Source of the DNA: Psychroflexus curvus
GTDB lineage: Bacteria; Bacteroidota; Bacteroidia; Flavobacteriales; Flavobacteriaceae
Reading direction: 5' to 3'
DNA: 64,000 nt
Assembly (NCBI RefSeq): GCF_020164585.1
Contig: NZ_JAIQZF010000004.1
Location: 124,001 to 188,000, forward strand
In this document: in pieces, positions 1-9,065 of the stretch
Layout: the number at the start of each line of letters is the position of its first letter
Position numbering within the stretch: position 1 is the stretch's first letter
Position numbers and translations under genes: made by a program
The notes under the pieces: model-generated
Databases searched by the model: none
The model's input: only the letters and a program-made list of their open reading frames with translations
Told to the model about the DNA's origin: nothing

Positions 1-841
1 TACTATATTCCTTGGCAAGTTCTAAGTATTCATTAATAGTAACTCTCACAGGAATAGAAGGGAATTTTATAAATTCACACAAAGCCATTTTAATAAGAAT
101 ACTATCAATTTCTGCAATTCTATCTTGATCCCAGTTAGGAGTTTTGTTTCTAGTGATTTCAGAAAACTCCTCATCAGCAAGTAGAGTTTTGGTAAATAAC
201 TCTCTGGCAAAGTTTTCATCCTCTACATTTTTATAGAGACGGGGTATGTTTAGAACTTCATCACTTTCTTTTTGTTTCTGCAAAAACTTTAACAAAGTGG
301 TGTTTACAATAGGAAAATCATCTATCCAGGTCAGGTTATGATCTTCATAATAATCATATAAATCATCATTGGGGGCGATAATCTTTTTGAAAATATCCAC
401 AACAAACTCTTTGTCTTCCTTAAAACTTGACGTCTCCGTAAAAATATAGTCTGAATAAATATCTGACTCCAAAATTTTGTTCCAAATCAAAATTGGATAT
501 TCATCATCCCTGGACCAATGGTTAAGTTTTTTGCTTTCCACAAGTTCACTCAAGGCATTGGAGTTTGCGATTCTGTGAAGCAGTTGATTATTGATAAACT
601 TCTTATTAGGATTTTTCTCTTCTTCTGTAGCCAGGAATTTCTTCTTCACAATCTTGTAATAGTCTTCGGCCTGACTCCTAATGTTAACCAAGAGTTCCAA
701 ATTGAGTAAAAAAAGATTGTACATATCTTCTGTGCTCTTTTTTAAAAATTTCTCTTCGGCTTGCATGGAGTCTTTACTGCCCTGATGGAAAGCATACAAA
801 GATTGCATCACTTTTGCACGAATATGTCTTCTTGTTAGCAT
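1..841 (-). CDS. nusB: Transcription antitermination factor NusB, 3' end cut off by the window
   Basis: Reading down from the CAT at 839-841, the protein begins MLTRRHIRAKVMQSLYAF, the typical start of flavobacterial NusB. It stays open for 280 codons to the window edge, where it reads IPVRVTINEYLELAKEYS, a NusB RNA-binding-domain signature. Flavobacterial NusB has a long N-terminal region and is usually about 300 residues, so only the last few tens of residues are missing. NusB binds boxA RNA with NusE (S10) and promotes antitermination of rRNA operons in the cytoplasm. The gene is divergent from the ABC exporter that follows. A -7 box at 865-872 supports this start. Confidence 0.93.
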   Translation of the reverse strand, partial: MLTRRHIRAKVMQSLYAFHQGSKDSMQAEEKFLKKSTEDMYNLFLLNLELLVNIRSQAEDYYKIVKKKFLATEEEKNPNKKFINNQLLHRIANSNALSELVESKKLNHWSRDDEYPILIWNKILESDIYSDYIFTETSSFKEDKEFVVDIFKKIIAPNDDLYDYYEDHNLTWIDDFPIVNTTLLKFLQKQKESDEVLNIPRLYKNVEDENFARELFTKTLLADEEFSEITRNKTPNWDQDRIAEIDSILIKMALCEFIKFPSIPVRVTINEYLELAKEYS

Positions 842-864
842 GTGTAGGTTCTAAAATTGTAGCG

Positions 865-872
865 CAAAAATA
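865..872 (-). promoter_or_regulatory. Bacteroidota -7 promoter box for nusB
   Basis: On the minus strand this reads TATTTTTG, a perfect match to the Bacteroidota -7 consensus TAnnTTTG, 24 bp upstream of the nusB start codon. I do not see a clear -33 TTG. The call rests on the -7 match and its position. Confidence 0.55.
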
Positions 873-996
873 ATATTAAAAAGAAGAGTTAGAAGCCTAT
901 TTCGATTTTTTTAAAAACAAAATGAGATTAGCCGAAGTCCTTGTTATGAATATATTTAAACTTTTGTTATATCAAAAGGCAATTCAGTCTTTTGAT

Positions 997-1004
997 TACA
1001 TTTG
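997..1004 (+). promoter_or_regulatory. Bacteroidota -7 promoter box for the ABC exporter
   Basis: TACATTTG matches TAnnTTTG exactly. Transcription would start near 1010. That rules out the in-frame TTG at 1002, which lies inside the box, as a start codon. It leaves the ATGs at 1020 and 1026. Confidence 0.6.
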
Positions 1005-1025
1005 CAACTTCAAAGTGAAATGTGG

Positions 1026-2786
1026 ATGAAGGCTCTACTAAGTCTAAATAAATACTTATATAAGTACCGAGGCAGGTTACTTCTTGGTTTTATAATTACC
1101 ATTGGTGCACGTGTCTTTGCAGTTTTTACACCTCAACTTATCAGAAATTCTACAAACGCCATAGAGGATTATGTAAATGGTAATGCAACAGATATAGCAG
1201 AGGTTAAAGAAGAATTACTTATCAATATCGGTCTTATTATTGGTGCAGCTTTAGCTTCCGCAATTCTCACATTCCTGATGCGTCAAACCTTTATAGTCGT
1301 TTCCAGATATATAGAATATGACTTAAAAAATGAAATCTATACGCAATATCAAAACCTATCTATTGATTTTTATAAGAGAAACAGAACTGGAGATTTGATG
1401 AACAGAATTTCTGAAGATGTCTCAAAAGTTAGAATGTATGTAGGACCAGCCCTGATGTATGGCGTTCAAACGCTTACGCTTTTTGTTGTCGTGATCTATT
1501 TTATGATAGAAGCCGCACCAATGCTCACCTTATACACTTTAGTTCCTTTCCCTATACTTTCTTTTGCTATTTACAAACTTAGTGTCGCCATCAACAAAAG
1601 AAGCGCGGAAATTCAGCAGTTTCTTTCCCATCTCAACACCTATACTCAGGAAAGTTTTAGCGGTATCGCCGTGATTAAATCCTACGGAATTTTAGGCCGT
1701 TTCAATTCTGATTTTGAGAAATTATCTAACGAGAGCAAAGAGAAAAATATCAGCCTGGTAAAAGTTGAAGCCTTTTTCTTCCCCCTTATGATTTTATTGA
1801 TAGGTTTTAGTAACTTGTTTGTCATCTATTTTGGTGGTATGCAGTATATCGATGGCAAAATAGAAAGCGTTGGAGTTATTGTAGAGTTCCTGCTTTACGT
1901 CAATATGTTGACCTGGCCTGTGGCTTCTGTAGGCTGGATTACCTCCATGGTGCAACGGGCTGAGGCCTCACAGGAACGCATCAATGAATTCTTGAGTGAA
2001 ACACCAAATGTCAAAAATAATTCGCCAAATTCTTCTGAATCTATCAAAGGAGAAATCGAATTTAAAAACGTCAGTTTTACTTACGAAGACACAAATATTG
2101 TTGCCCTAAATAATGTCTCCTTCAAAGTGAAGAAAGGAAAAACTTTGGCTATCATGGGTAAAACAGGATCTGGAAAATCTACCATTCTGGAATTGACAGG
2201 ACGCTTATATGATGTAGACCAGGGTGAAATTCTAATTGACGGTAAACCTATTGAAAGTTATAATCTTGATGGCTTAAGACAGCAGCTGGGCTACGTGCCA
2301 CAAGATGCTTTTTTGTTTAGCAGTTCTATACGAGACAATATTAAGTTTGGTAAAGCAAATGCTTCAGAAGAAGACATCATCAATGCAGCTAAAAACGCTG
2401 CTGTTCATGATAATATTATTGAATTCAGTAAAGGTTATGACACCGTACTTGGAGAGCGTGGCATCACCCTCTCAGGAGGTCAAAAACAACGGGTCTCCAT
2501 AGCTAGAGCAATTATAAAAGACCCACAAATCGTGTTATTCGACGATTGCTTATCTGCTGTTGATACAGAAACAGAAGAAGAAATATTTAATAAACTCAAC
2601 AAAATCTCTAACAACAAGACTTCAGTCGTTGTGAGTCATCGCGCCTCTTCCGCAAAAAACGCAGATCATATCATCATCCTGGAGGAAGGTGAAATTTTAG
2701 AGGAAGGAAATCATACCGAACTTATCGCTCAAGGTGGTTACTATAAAGACTTGTATCAAAAACAACTTTCAGAAAAAGAAAATTGA
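1026..2786 (+). CDS. ABC exporter half-transporter (fused membrane and ATPase domains, MsbA/Mdl type)
   Basis: The N-terminal half (to about residue 320) is a six-helix ABC exporter membrane domain. The C-terminal half is the ATPase: Walker A GKTGSGKST near residue 380, signature LSGGQKQR near 482 and Walker B VLFDDCLSAVD near 505. The residue after the Walker B Asp, normally the catalytic Glu, is Asp here, as in the degenerate subunit of heterodimeric exporters such as MdlA or BmrC. No partner gene is nearby, so the protein may pair with a distant subunit or work as a homodimer. The substrate (drug or lipid) cannot be told. Start: ATG 1020 or 1026 are both possible; MKALLSLNKYL resembles the usual family N-terminus, so 1026 was chosen. 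The gene is monocistronic as far as can be seen. Confidence 0.9.
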   Translation: MKALLSLNKYLYKYRGRLLLGFIITIGARVFAVFTPQLIRNSTNAIEDYVNGNATDIAEVKEELLINIGLIIGAALASAILTFLMRQTFIVVSRYIEYDLKNEIYTQYQNLSIDFYKRNRTGDLMNRISEDVSKVRMYVGPALMYGVQTLTLFVVVIYFMIEAAPMLTLYTLVPFPILSFAIYKLSVAINKRSAEIQQFLSHLNTYTQESFSGIAVIKSYGILGRFNSDFEKLSNESKEKNISLVKVEAFFFPLMILLIGFSNLFVIYFGGMQYIDGKIESVGVIVEFLLYVNMLTWPVASVGWITSMVQRAEASQERINEFLSETPNVKNNSPNSSESIKGEIEFKNVSFTYEDTNIVALNNVSFKVKKGKTLAIMGKTGSGKSTILELTGRLYDVDQGEILIDGKPIESYNLDGLRQQLGYVPQDAFLFSSSIRDNIKFGKANASEEDIINAAKNAAVHDNIIEFSKGYDTVLGERGITLSGGQKQRVSIARAIIKDPQIVLFDDCLSAVDTETEEEIFNKLNKISNNKTSVVVSHRASSAKNADHIIILEEGEILEEGNHTELIAQGGYYKDLYQKQLSEKEN

Positions 2787-2861
2787 AAATTGATTTGCAT
2801 TTTTGATTTTTTTTAAGACTTTTGAACAAATGTTATTTTAATCATATTTAATAAAGAAATT

Positions 2862-3257
2862 ATGAGTGACCAAGGATCGATGAAGAACGAAGACATTTTC
2901 TCGAAAGTGATAAGAGCTGGAAGAAGAACTTATTTTTTTGACGTAAGATCTACCAAAGCAGATGATTATTATCTGACTATAACGGAGAGTAAAAAATTTA
3001 CCAACGATGATGGTTCTTTCTTTTACAGAAAACACAAGATTTATTTATACAAAGAAGATTTCGAAAACTTTAAAGAAGCTTTGGAGGAAACTACCAACTT
3101 TATCATCGATAAAAAAGGGGAGGAAGTCATTAGCGAACGTCATCAAAAAGACTTTACAAAACCTTCTGAAGTTGAATCTGATGGATCAATTCAAACAGAA
3201 TCTGCAGACAAAACAAGCGCTACAGCTTTCACCAATATAAGTTTTGACGATATATAA
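2862..3257 (+). CDS. PUR-domain DNA/RNA-binding protein (DUF3276)
   Basis: This small protein of 131 residues has the conserved block IFSKVIRAGRRTYFFDVR followed by KADDYYLTITESKKF and HKIYLYKEDFENF, typical of the bacterial PUR-alpha-like family (DUF3276). The family is almost universal in Bacteroidota and is related to Borrelia BpuR. PUR domains bind single-stranded DNA or RNA, so a role as a cytoplasmic nucleic-acid-binding or regulatory protein is likely, though targets here are unknown. The tail after about residue 85 is acidic and poorly conserved. The gene stands alone and ends in front of the bidirectional terminator at 3359-3404. Confidence 0.9.
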   Translation: MSDQGSMKNEDIFSKVIRAGRRTYFFDVRSTKADDYYLTITESKKFTNDDGSFFYRKHKIYLYKEDFENFKEALEETTNFIIDKKGEEVISERHQKDFTKPSEVESDGSIQTESADKTSATAFTNISFDDI

Positions 3258-3358
3258 ACATTAGATTAAATAATTTTTAAAATCTACCCTAAGATTTTAA
3301 TTAGGCATCAGTAACGGTGAAATCTATTATTTTCACTAAAGTGTAGATGTCAATTTAC

Positions 3359-3404
3359 GGCACAAAAAAACCCGCAAATGAAAGTTTGCGGGTTTTTTTG
3401 TGCC
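3359..3404. terminator. Bidirectional intrinsic terminator
   Basis: A perfect 20-bp inverted repeat (arms 3359-3378 and 3385-3404) closes a 6-base loop. The stem has a GC core (CCCGC/GCGGG) flanked by A7 and T7 runs, so it can end transcription on both strands. It sits between the convergent PUR-domain gene and the secreted-protein gene. Confidence 0.92.
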
Positions 3405-3414
3405 TCTAATAAAT

Positions 3415-3999
3415 TTATTTAATCGTAATATCTTTATAATAGCTTCTGCCCTTAGTGTTGACAGCAATTGAATAGTTTCCTGATGGAACTTCAGAAAAAT
3501 CTAAGGTTTTGCTAAATACCGTATCACTATTTTCTAGATTAAAAATGACCTGTCCTTTTTTGTTTAGAACTTTAAACTGAGCCGGTTGCATGGTTGAATT
3601 GACGAAGGCTACTTTTACTTTTTTGGAATTAGGCTCCATGAGTTGAAAATGAGGCTTAAAAGCAACTTCAGAATTTGAGACTCTGATTCCTGACTTTGTT
3701 TTGAAAATAGTTTTAGTAGAAGTCATATAAGTGTCTTCCAATGAAAGGGAATAGGTGCCATTTGGAAGGTCTTCAAGACTTATATGTCTTGTATAGGGCT
3801 GAGATAAAGATTGTTCCTTAAACAGAACCTCACCATTACTGTCCTTAAAAATAAGCTGATCTGATGTTTGGAGGTTGCTTATTTTGATATTCAAAATTTG
3901 GTCTGACTTGACTTCAACTTCAAAATTTTCTGTAGCTAAAGTTGCAAAGCTGGTTAAAAAAACTAGTGTAATCGCTAATGTGTTAATAAATTGTCTCAT
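3415..3999 (-). CDS. Secreted protein of unknown function with two tandem beta-rich domains
   Basis: From ATG 3999 the protein begins MRQFINTLAITLVFLTSFATLA, a clear Sec signal peptide, so the longer in-frame extension upstream is not used. The mature part (about 170 residues) seems to hold two similar beta-sandwich units. Each ends in a matching segment, LPNGTYSLSLED and VPSGNYSIAVN, followed by a lysine-rich strand. This resembles the fold of type IX secretion C-terminal domains (LPxGxY), but I cannot assign it to a named sorting family. A periplasmic or surface location is inferred and the function is unknown. The stop lies 10 bp from the bidirectional terminator. Confidence 0.75.
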   Translation of the reverse strand: MRQFINTLAITLVFLTSFATLATENFEVEVKSDQILNIKISNLQTSDQLIFKDSNGEVLFKEQSLSQPYTRHISLEDLPNGTYSLSLEDTYMTSTKTIFKTKSGIRVSNSEVAFKPHFQLMEPNSKKVKVAFVNSTMQPAQFKVLNKKGQVIFNLENSDTVFSKTLDFSEVPSGNYSIAVNTKGRSYYKDITIK

Positions 4000-4225
4000 A
4001 ATTAATGTATCTAAGTTAATGTTCATTTTTCTTTTAAACTTACGAGACAAAGTTAAGGGGCAACATCGAATGATTTAAGTTCAAAATAAACACAAAGATG
4101 TGCTATATTAACCAGTAATTCGTATTTTAATATTACATTATTAAAATATGAAACATATTAGAAGTTTTAATACCTTTAAAAACTCTATTTAAAAATTGTG
4201 AATTCAATCCTTTAAATGCCTTTTT

Positions 4226-5113
4226 ATGAACAAAAATGCAAAACCTGTACTTGAGAAGCTAGCGCCAAACTTCGGAAATTCTTTTACTTATAAACAGTTC
4301 AATACCAACAATCAAAACAATAGTGATAAGTTTTGGCATTACCATCCAGAGCTGGAATTGGTTTATGTCAATGAAGGTTCTGGAAAATTGCTGGTAGGCA
4401 GTCATGCTTCATTTTATAGGAATGGAAATTTAATTTTCATAGGCTCCAACTTACCCCATTGTGGCTTCACAGATACTTTAGAAAAGAATCAACAGGAAAC
4501 CGTAGTACAAATGCTACCGTCATTTTTAGGGAAGTCATTTTTTGAAATCCCTGAACTCAAAAACATCAAAAAACTTTTACAGAGAGCACAATATGGTATT
4601 GTTTTCCATGGAGAAGCAAAAAGGGAAATTGGTCACAAAATAGAGGCCTTAGAGACTGCTCCTCCAGTAGAGCGACTTATAGGTTTACTTGAGGTTTTTA
4701 ATATGATGGAAAAAACCAAAAATTATACCTTGCTAAATGCCAATGGATTTCTACTGGAAGCTAAACTAGAGGACAATCAACGTATCAATTTAATTTTCAA
4801 TTTTGTGCAGCAGGAATTTCGGCGAAGCATTACTTTGGATGAAATCTCAGAAAAAGTGAATATGACAAAGCCAGCTTTCTGCAGATATTTCAAAAAAATT
4901 ACCAGAAAAACCTTTACCGATTTCGTGAATTCATACAGAATTACCCATGCTGCAAAAATGCTACATGAAAAGCAGATAAGCATCTTAGATGTATGTTATG
5001 AAAGTGGTTTCAATAATTTCAGTCATTTCAATAAGAAATTTAAAGCCTTTACTGGCCGCACGCCCACTCAGTATAGAAACGAACTTAATTATTCTGTATC
5101 CAAAAAATTTTAA
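4226..5113 (+). CDS. AraC-family transcriptional regulator with N-terminal cupin domain
   Basis: The N-terminal half looks like a cupin/AraC sensor domain (FWHYHPELELVYVNEGSG, then NLIFIGSNLPH). The C-terminal part carries two helix-turn-helix motifs: ITLDEISEKVNMTKPAFCRY, and ISILDVCYESGFNNFSHF followed by FKAFTGRTPTQYR, the AraC signature. The length of 295 residues is normal. The first HTH has MTKPAFCRYFKK, as in flavobacterial regulators of carbohydrate genes. No target can be read from the neighbours: upstream is the divergent secreted protein, and downstream is the convergent efflux operon, which has its own TetR. Confidence 0.9.
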   Translation: MNKNAKPVLEKLAPNFGNSFTYKQFNTNNQNNSDKFWHYHPELELVYVNEGSGKLLVGSHASFYRNGNLIFIGSNLPHCGFTDTLEKNQQETVVQMLPSFLGKSFFEIPELKNIKKLLQRAQYGIVFHGEAKREIGHKIEALETAPPVERLIGLLEVFNMMEKTKNYTLLNANGFLLEAKLEDNQRINLIFNFVQQEFRRSITLDEISEKVNMTKPAFCRYFKKITRKTFTDFVNSYRITHAAKMLHEKQISILDVCYESGFNNFSHFNKKFKAFTGRTPTQYRNELNYSVSKKF

Positions 5114-5180
5114 TAGGATTCCTAATCAGTTTTACCTTTATGGATCCCTTTAGTTAATTGATACTTCAAATTAATATTCT

Positions 5181-6302
5181 TTAATTCTTTTTCTGATAAC
5201 TCCAGACCGCTAAAAAATTCATAACTAAAGCATATATAAAAGTCTTCATAAAAATGACACCAGTGTCCTTAAACGTAGAGCCTTTAAGCATAATCATGCG
5301 CATAATCTCTACAAAATAAGCTACAGGATTGAGCTGTGTTAAGTTTTGTGCCCAAACTGGCATACTTTCAATTGGGGTAAATAAGCCACTCATTAAAATG
5401 AAAATCACTACAAAAAACCAGGCAATAAACATGGCTTGCTGTTGAGTGTCTGTAAAGTTGGAGATAAACAAGCCCATTCCCAAAATCACCAAGAGATAAA
5501 GGCTGGTATAGGCATAAATCAGCAAAGTACTCCCAAGCATTGGAGTGTTAAAAACCAACTTAGCTATGAGCAATCCAATACTTAGCAATACCAATCCAAT
5601 CATCCAAAATGGAAATAACTTGCCTACAATAAACTGCCATTTTTTAATTGGTGTGACATTGATTTGTTCTAAGGTACCTATTTCTTTTTCCCGCACAATA
5701 TTCATACTAGAGAGAAACAAGGTCAACATGGTGATGATGAGAACCAAAATTCCAGGAACCATCAACGTCTTATAATTCAAATTTTGATTGTACCAAAATG
5801 AAGTCACACTCTCTATGCTTGAATAGTTCAGACTTTGTTGAGCTGGGTTGTAACTTTCTAACTGAATAGTTTTATTAAAATTTGAAATGATTTTTTGGAT
5901 ATATACATTCTGGACTCCAGCTGTAGCACCATCTATTGCATTTATTCTTACAGCAACTCTTGGATGACTGGCATTTTGAATATCTTTTTCAAAATGATTT
6001 GGGATTTCTAGAACTAGATCCACCTTGTCCTTTAGTATGGCTTCTTCAGCTAAAGCAGGTGATTCAAAATAAACAGGATTTTCAAAATACGAAGACCCTT
6101 TTATATGCTCTATCAATTTTCGAGAAGAAAGACTTTTATCATAATCTATATAAGCCACTTGAATATTATCCACCTCATAAGTAGCAGCATTCGATAAAAT
6201 AATAAGCTGAAGTAAGGGCAACACAAAAATGATAGGAAGCATTGCTTTGTTCCTAAAGATTTGTTTGAATTCCTTTCTTATGATAATGAATACAATTTTC
6301 AT
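5181..6302 (-). CDS. ABC-2 type permease (YhhJ/YbhR-like), second of two
   Basis: This integral membrane protein of 373 residues has one N-terminal helix, a large periplasmic loop (about 40-165) and five C-terminal helices. The segment NIVREKEIGTLEQINVTPIKKWQFIVGK is the ABC-2 permease signature. It is the last gene of the tetR-tolC-hlyD-lipoprotein-ATPase-ATPase-permease-permease operon, a layout matching E. coli ybhGFSR. With its neighbour at 6330 it should form the inner-membrane channel of a tripartite drug or toxic-compound exporter. The 27-bp gap to the upstream gene fits a shared transcript. Confidence 0.9.
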   Translation of the reverse strand: MKIVFIIIRKEFKQIFRNKAMLPIIFVLPLLQLIILSNAATYEVDNIQVAYIDYDKSLSSRKLIEHIKGSSYFENPVYFESPALAEEAILKDKVDLVLEIPNHFEKDIQNASHPRVAVRINAIDGATAGVQNVYIQKIISNFNKTIQLESYNPAQQSLNYSSIESVTSFWYNQNLNYKTLMVPGILVLIITMLTLFLSSMNIVREKEIGTLEQINVTPIKKWQFIVGKLFPFWMIGLVLLSIGLLIAKLVFNTPMLGSTLLIYAYTSLYLLVILGMGLFISNFTDTQQQAMFIAWFFVVIFILMSGLFTPIESMPVWAQNLTQLNPVAYFVEIMRMIMLKGSTFKDTGVIFMKTFIYALVMNFLAVWSYQKKN

Positions 6303-6329
6303 GTCTTCCTTTTTAATACTATGAATGAT

Positions 6330-7436
6330 CTAGGCTAATCTTATCTTGTATTTTTTGATGCTAAGACCCAATAAAAAAATTGTCATAACCACTAAAATGA
6401 GTGTTTCTTTCCAGAAAAAACTAAAGCCTACACCTTTCAGCATAATTGATTTAATAATGATGATAAACCATTTGGCAGGAATAATATGACTGATTAATTG
6501 CAAAGGATAAGGCATACTTTCAATGGGAAAAATAAAACCTGATAGTAGAATTGTAGGAAGCATCAGGCCCATCAATGAAATCATCATAGCGGTTTGCTGA
6601 GTTGAGGATAAGGTAGAAATCAAAATACCTAAACTTAACGAAGTAATTATAAACAGGAGACTTGCTGTGACTAGCCAAAATATACTTCCTTCTATAGGCA
6701 TCTGAAATACAAACACGCTTAAGAGGACAATAACAATCGCATTAATAAGAGATAAAAAAATGTAGGGCACCACTTTACCCGCAATTACTGTACTTGGTTT
6801 TAAAGGCGAGACCAGCAAAATTTCCATCGTTCCTACTTCCTTTTCTCGCGTAATTGATATGGAAGTCATCATGGCTGAAACCAGCATTAAGATGACGGTC
6901 ATGACCCCTGGCACAAACATATAAACACTTTCAAGGGCTGGATTAAAGAACATTCTGCTTTCAGATTGTACAAGTTGTGGCGGTGGGTCCTGCTGCAAAT
7001 TCACCATTTGATATTTTACGACTATTGAATTGATGTAGTTGGTTATCGTGTTGGCTACATTGGGGTTGGTAGCATCGGTGATGATTTGAAATTTACTGGT
7101 TTCAGGACGTTGCAGATTTCTGGCAAAATCCTGGTCAAAAGTCACTACCGCTTTTACTTTGCCCTTTTGGAATGCGGTTTCAATTTCTTTTTCACTTTGC
7201 AGATGATCGATTACATTGAAATATTTAGAGGCCTTTAGATTGACTATAATTTCTTTTGAATTTTTATCATCAGCTTTATCAAGAATAGCGATATCAACGT
7301 TGTTGATTTCATTGGAAATCGCAAAACCAAACAGCAAAATCTGAGCGATAGGCATACCAAATAAGATGAAAAGAGAGCGCTTATCCCTGAAAATATGGTA
7401 AAACTCTTTTTTTACAAATCCTATAAACTTCTTCAT
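6330..7436 (-). CDS. ABC-2 type permease (YhhJ/YbhS-like), first of two
   Basis: This ABC-2 permease has 368 residues and the same plan as the next gene: an N-terminal helix, a periplasmic domain, then helices preceded by ITREKEVGTMEILLVSPLKPS. It resembles YbhS/YhhJ. Its start overlaps the end of the ATPase gene at 7433 by 4 bp, which indicates translational coupling. The two permeases are similar in length and motifs and probably form a heterodimer, each paired with one of the two ATPases. Substrates are inferred only from the efflux context. Confidence 0.9.
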   Translation of the reverse strand: MKKFIGFVKKEFYHIFRDKRSLFILFGMPIAQILLFGFAISNEINNVDIAILDKADDKNSKEIIVNLKASKYFNVIDHLQSEKEIETAFQKGKVKAVVTFDQDFARNLQRPETSKFQIITDATNPNVANTITNYINSIVVKYQMVNLQQDPPPQLVQSESRMFFNPALESVYMFVPGVMTVILMLVSAMMTSISITREKEVGTMEILLVSPLKPSTVIAGKVVPYIFLSLINAIVIVLLSVFVFQMPIEGSIFWLVTASLLFIITSLSLGILISTLSSTQQTAMMISLMGLMLPTILLSGFIFPIESMPYPLQLISHIIPAKWFIIIIKSIMLKGVGFSFFWKETLILVVMTIFLLGLSIKKYKIRLA

Positions 7437-8152
7437 CTGGCAAGTTTTAAAAACACCTCGTTCAATGTCTCTGCACCAAATTCCTTTTTGAGGGCTTTTG
7501 ATGTATCCAAAGCCTTAATTTTACCATCTACCATCATAGAAATTCGGTCACAGTATTCAGCTTCATCCATATAATGCGTGGTTACAAAAATGGTGGTGCC
7601 GCGATCTGCTGCTTCGTAGATCAATTCCCAAAATTGGCGTCGAGTGATGGGGTCAACTCCACCTGTAGGCTCATCCAGAAACACGACTTTGGGTTGATGT
7701 AACAAGGCTACCGAAAAAGCTAATTTTTGTTTCAAACCCAGAGGTAAGCTTTTTACTAACTGCTTTACGTAATTTTCCAAGCCTAAATTATCTACGACCT
7801 GCTGGTATTTCTGCTGAATTAGTTTTGCATTCAGCCCATAAATGCCTCCAAAGAACTGAATGTTTTCTTTGATGTTTAAATCATCGTATAAGGCAAACTT
7901 CTGACTCATGTAGCCAATGTTCTTTTTGACTAAATCCGCTTGAGTTGAAACTTTATAATCAGCAACAACAGCATCTCCTGCAGTAGGTTTGGAAATACCG
8001 ATAAGCATTTTCATAGCCGTTGTTTTTCCTGCACCGTTAGCTCCAAGAAATCCAAAAATTTCACCTTTTTTAACTTCAAAATTCAGCTTATCTACCGCTG
8101 TAAAATCACCAAAGGACTTGGTTAGATTCGTTGCTTTAATTGTTGTTTCCAT
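7433..8152 (-). CDS. ABC transporter ATPase, second of two in the efflux operon
   Basis: This 240-residue nucleotide-binding protein has Walker A GANGAGKTT, signature motif LPLGLKQK, Walker B VVFLDEPTGGVDP and H-loop TTHYMDEAEYCD. The signature deviates from LSGGQ (LPLGL), as is common for the second half of YbhF-like ATPases. The start METTIKATN at 8152 was chosen because it lies 5 bp after the upstream stop; a longer reading frame would overlap it. In YbhF/RbbA-type systems both ATPase domains are on one chain, whereas here they are separate genes. Confidence 0.92.
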   Translation of the reverse strand: METTIKATNLTKSFGDFTAVDKLNFEVKKGEIFGFLGANGAGKTTAMKMLIGISKPTAGDAVVADYKVSTQADLVKKNIGYMSQKFALYDDLNIKENIQFFGGIYGLNAKLIQQKYQQVVDNLGLENYVKQLVKSLPLGLKQKLAFSVALLHQPKVVFLDEPTGGVDPITRRQFWELIYEAADRGTTIFVTTHYMDEAEYCDRISMMVDGKIKALDTSKALKKEFGAETLNEVFLKLAR

Positions 8153-8156
8153 GGGT

Positions 8157-9062
8157 TTAGTTTCTTGAGAGTTCCATAAACACATCTTCAATTTCCGGAG
8201 AAATCAACTCTCCTTCAACGTCTTTGATTTTTTCATTTCTAAGATGATTTAGAACCTCATTCCAATCAAAATCTTTTCGAGAATCCATATAATGTAAGGA
8301 CTCCCCAAAAGGATAAATGCTATGCGTGTGTTGATAACTCCCTAAAACTCGTAAGGCTTTATATATGGACGGAGTTTGAATGTTTAAAACCTGCTTAGCA
8401 AAGTTTTTGACAATAGCCGAAGGCGTATCAACCTGAAGAATTTCACCCTGATTTATAAAGGCTATGCGATCACACAAAGCAGCTTCATCCATATAGGGGG
8501 TCGATACAAATATGGTAATACCCTTTTTTTGAAGCTTCTTCAACATGCCCCAAAATTCATTTCTGGATACCGGGTCAACGCCAGTGGTAGGTTCGTCCAA
8601 AAACAAAACCTTTGGTTTATGAATCAAGGCGCAACTCAAAGCCAGTTTTTGTTTCATCCCACCCGATAAATCCCCTGCTTTTCGCTTTTTGAAAGGTTCT
8701 ATCTGTACATAGATATCTTTGATCAAATCGTAATTTTCTTCGATGCTGGAGTTAAAAATGGTAGCAAAAAAGTTTAGGTTTTCCTCTACCGTCAAATCCT
8801 GATAAAGCGAAAACTTACCTGGCATATACCCTATATTTTTTCTCAATTGCTTATAATCTTTAATTACATCAAAACCAGCAACATTTGCCTGCCCTTCGTC
8901 CGGTAAAAGTAAACTTGCCAAAATCCTAAAAAGCGTTGTTTTACCTGCACCGTCCGGACCTATCAAGCCAAAAAGCTCATTTTCCCTGACCTCAAGACTA
9001 ATGTGTTTTAAAGCTTTTAAGTCCTTAAAGGATTTTGAAATATCACTGATTTGAAGGCTCAT
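8157..9062 (-). CDS. ABC transporter ATPase, first of two in the efflux operon
   Basis: The 301-residue ATPase has Walker A GPDGAGKTT, the canonical signature LSGGMKQKLAL, Walker B VLFLDEPTTGVDP and a switch region STPYMDEAALCD, in which the usual H-loop His is replaced by Pro (TPYMDEA instead of THYMDEA). An extra C-terminal domain of about 70 residues follows. The H-loop change suggests unequal roles for the two ATPases. It lies 3 bp downstream of the small lipoprotein gene and 4 bp upstream of the second ATPase, clearly in one transcript. Confidence 0.92.
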   Translation of the reverse strand: MSLQISDISKSFKDLKALKHISLEVRENELFGLIGPDGAGKTTLFRILASLLLPDEGQANVAGFDVIKDYKQLRKNIGYMPGKFSLYQDLTVEENLNFFATIFNSSIEENYDLIKDIYVQIEPFKKRKAGDLSGGMKQKLALSCALIHKPKVLFLDEPTTGVDPVSRNEFWGMLKKLQKKGITIFVSTPYMDEAALCDRIAFINQGEILQVDTPSAIVKNFAKQVLNIQTPSIYKALRVLGSYQHTHSIYPFGESLHYMDSRKDFDWNEVLNHLRNEKIKDVEGELISPEIEDVFMELSRN

Positions 9063-9065
9063 CTG

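Noticed and set aside
1002-1025. TTG start for the ABC exporter at 1002
   Set aside because: The TTG lies inside a perfect -7 box (997-1004), so it would be upstream of the transcript.
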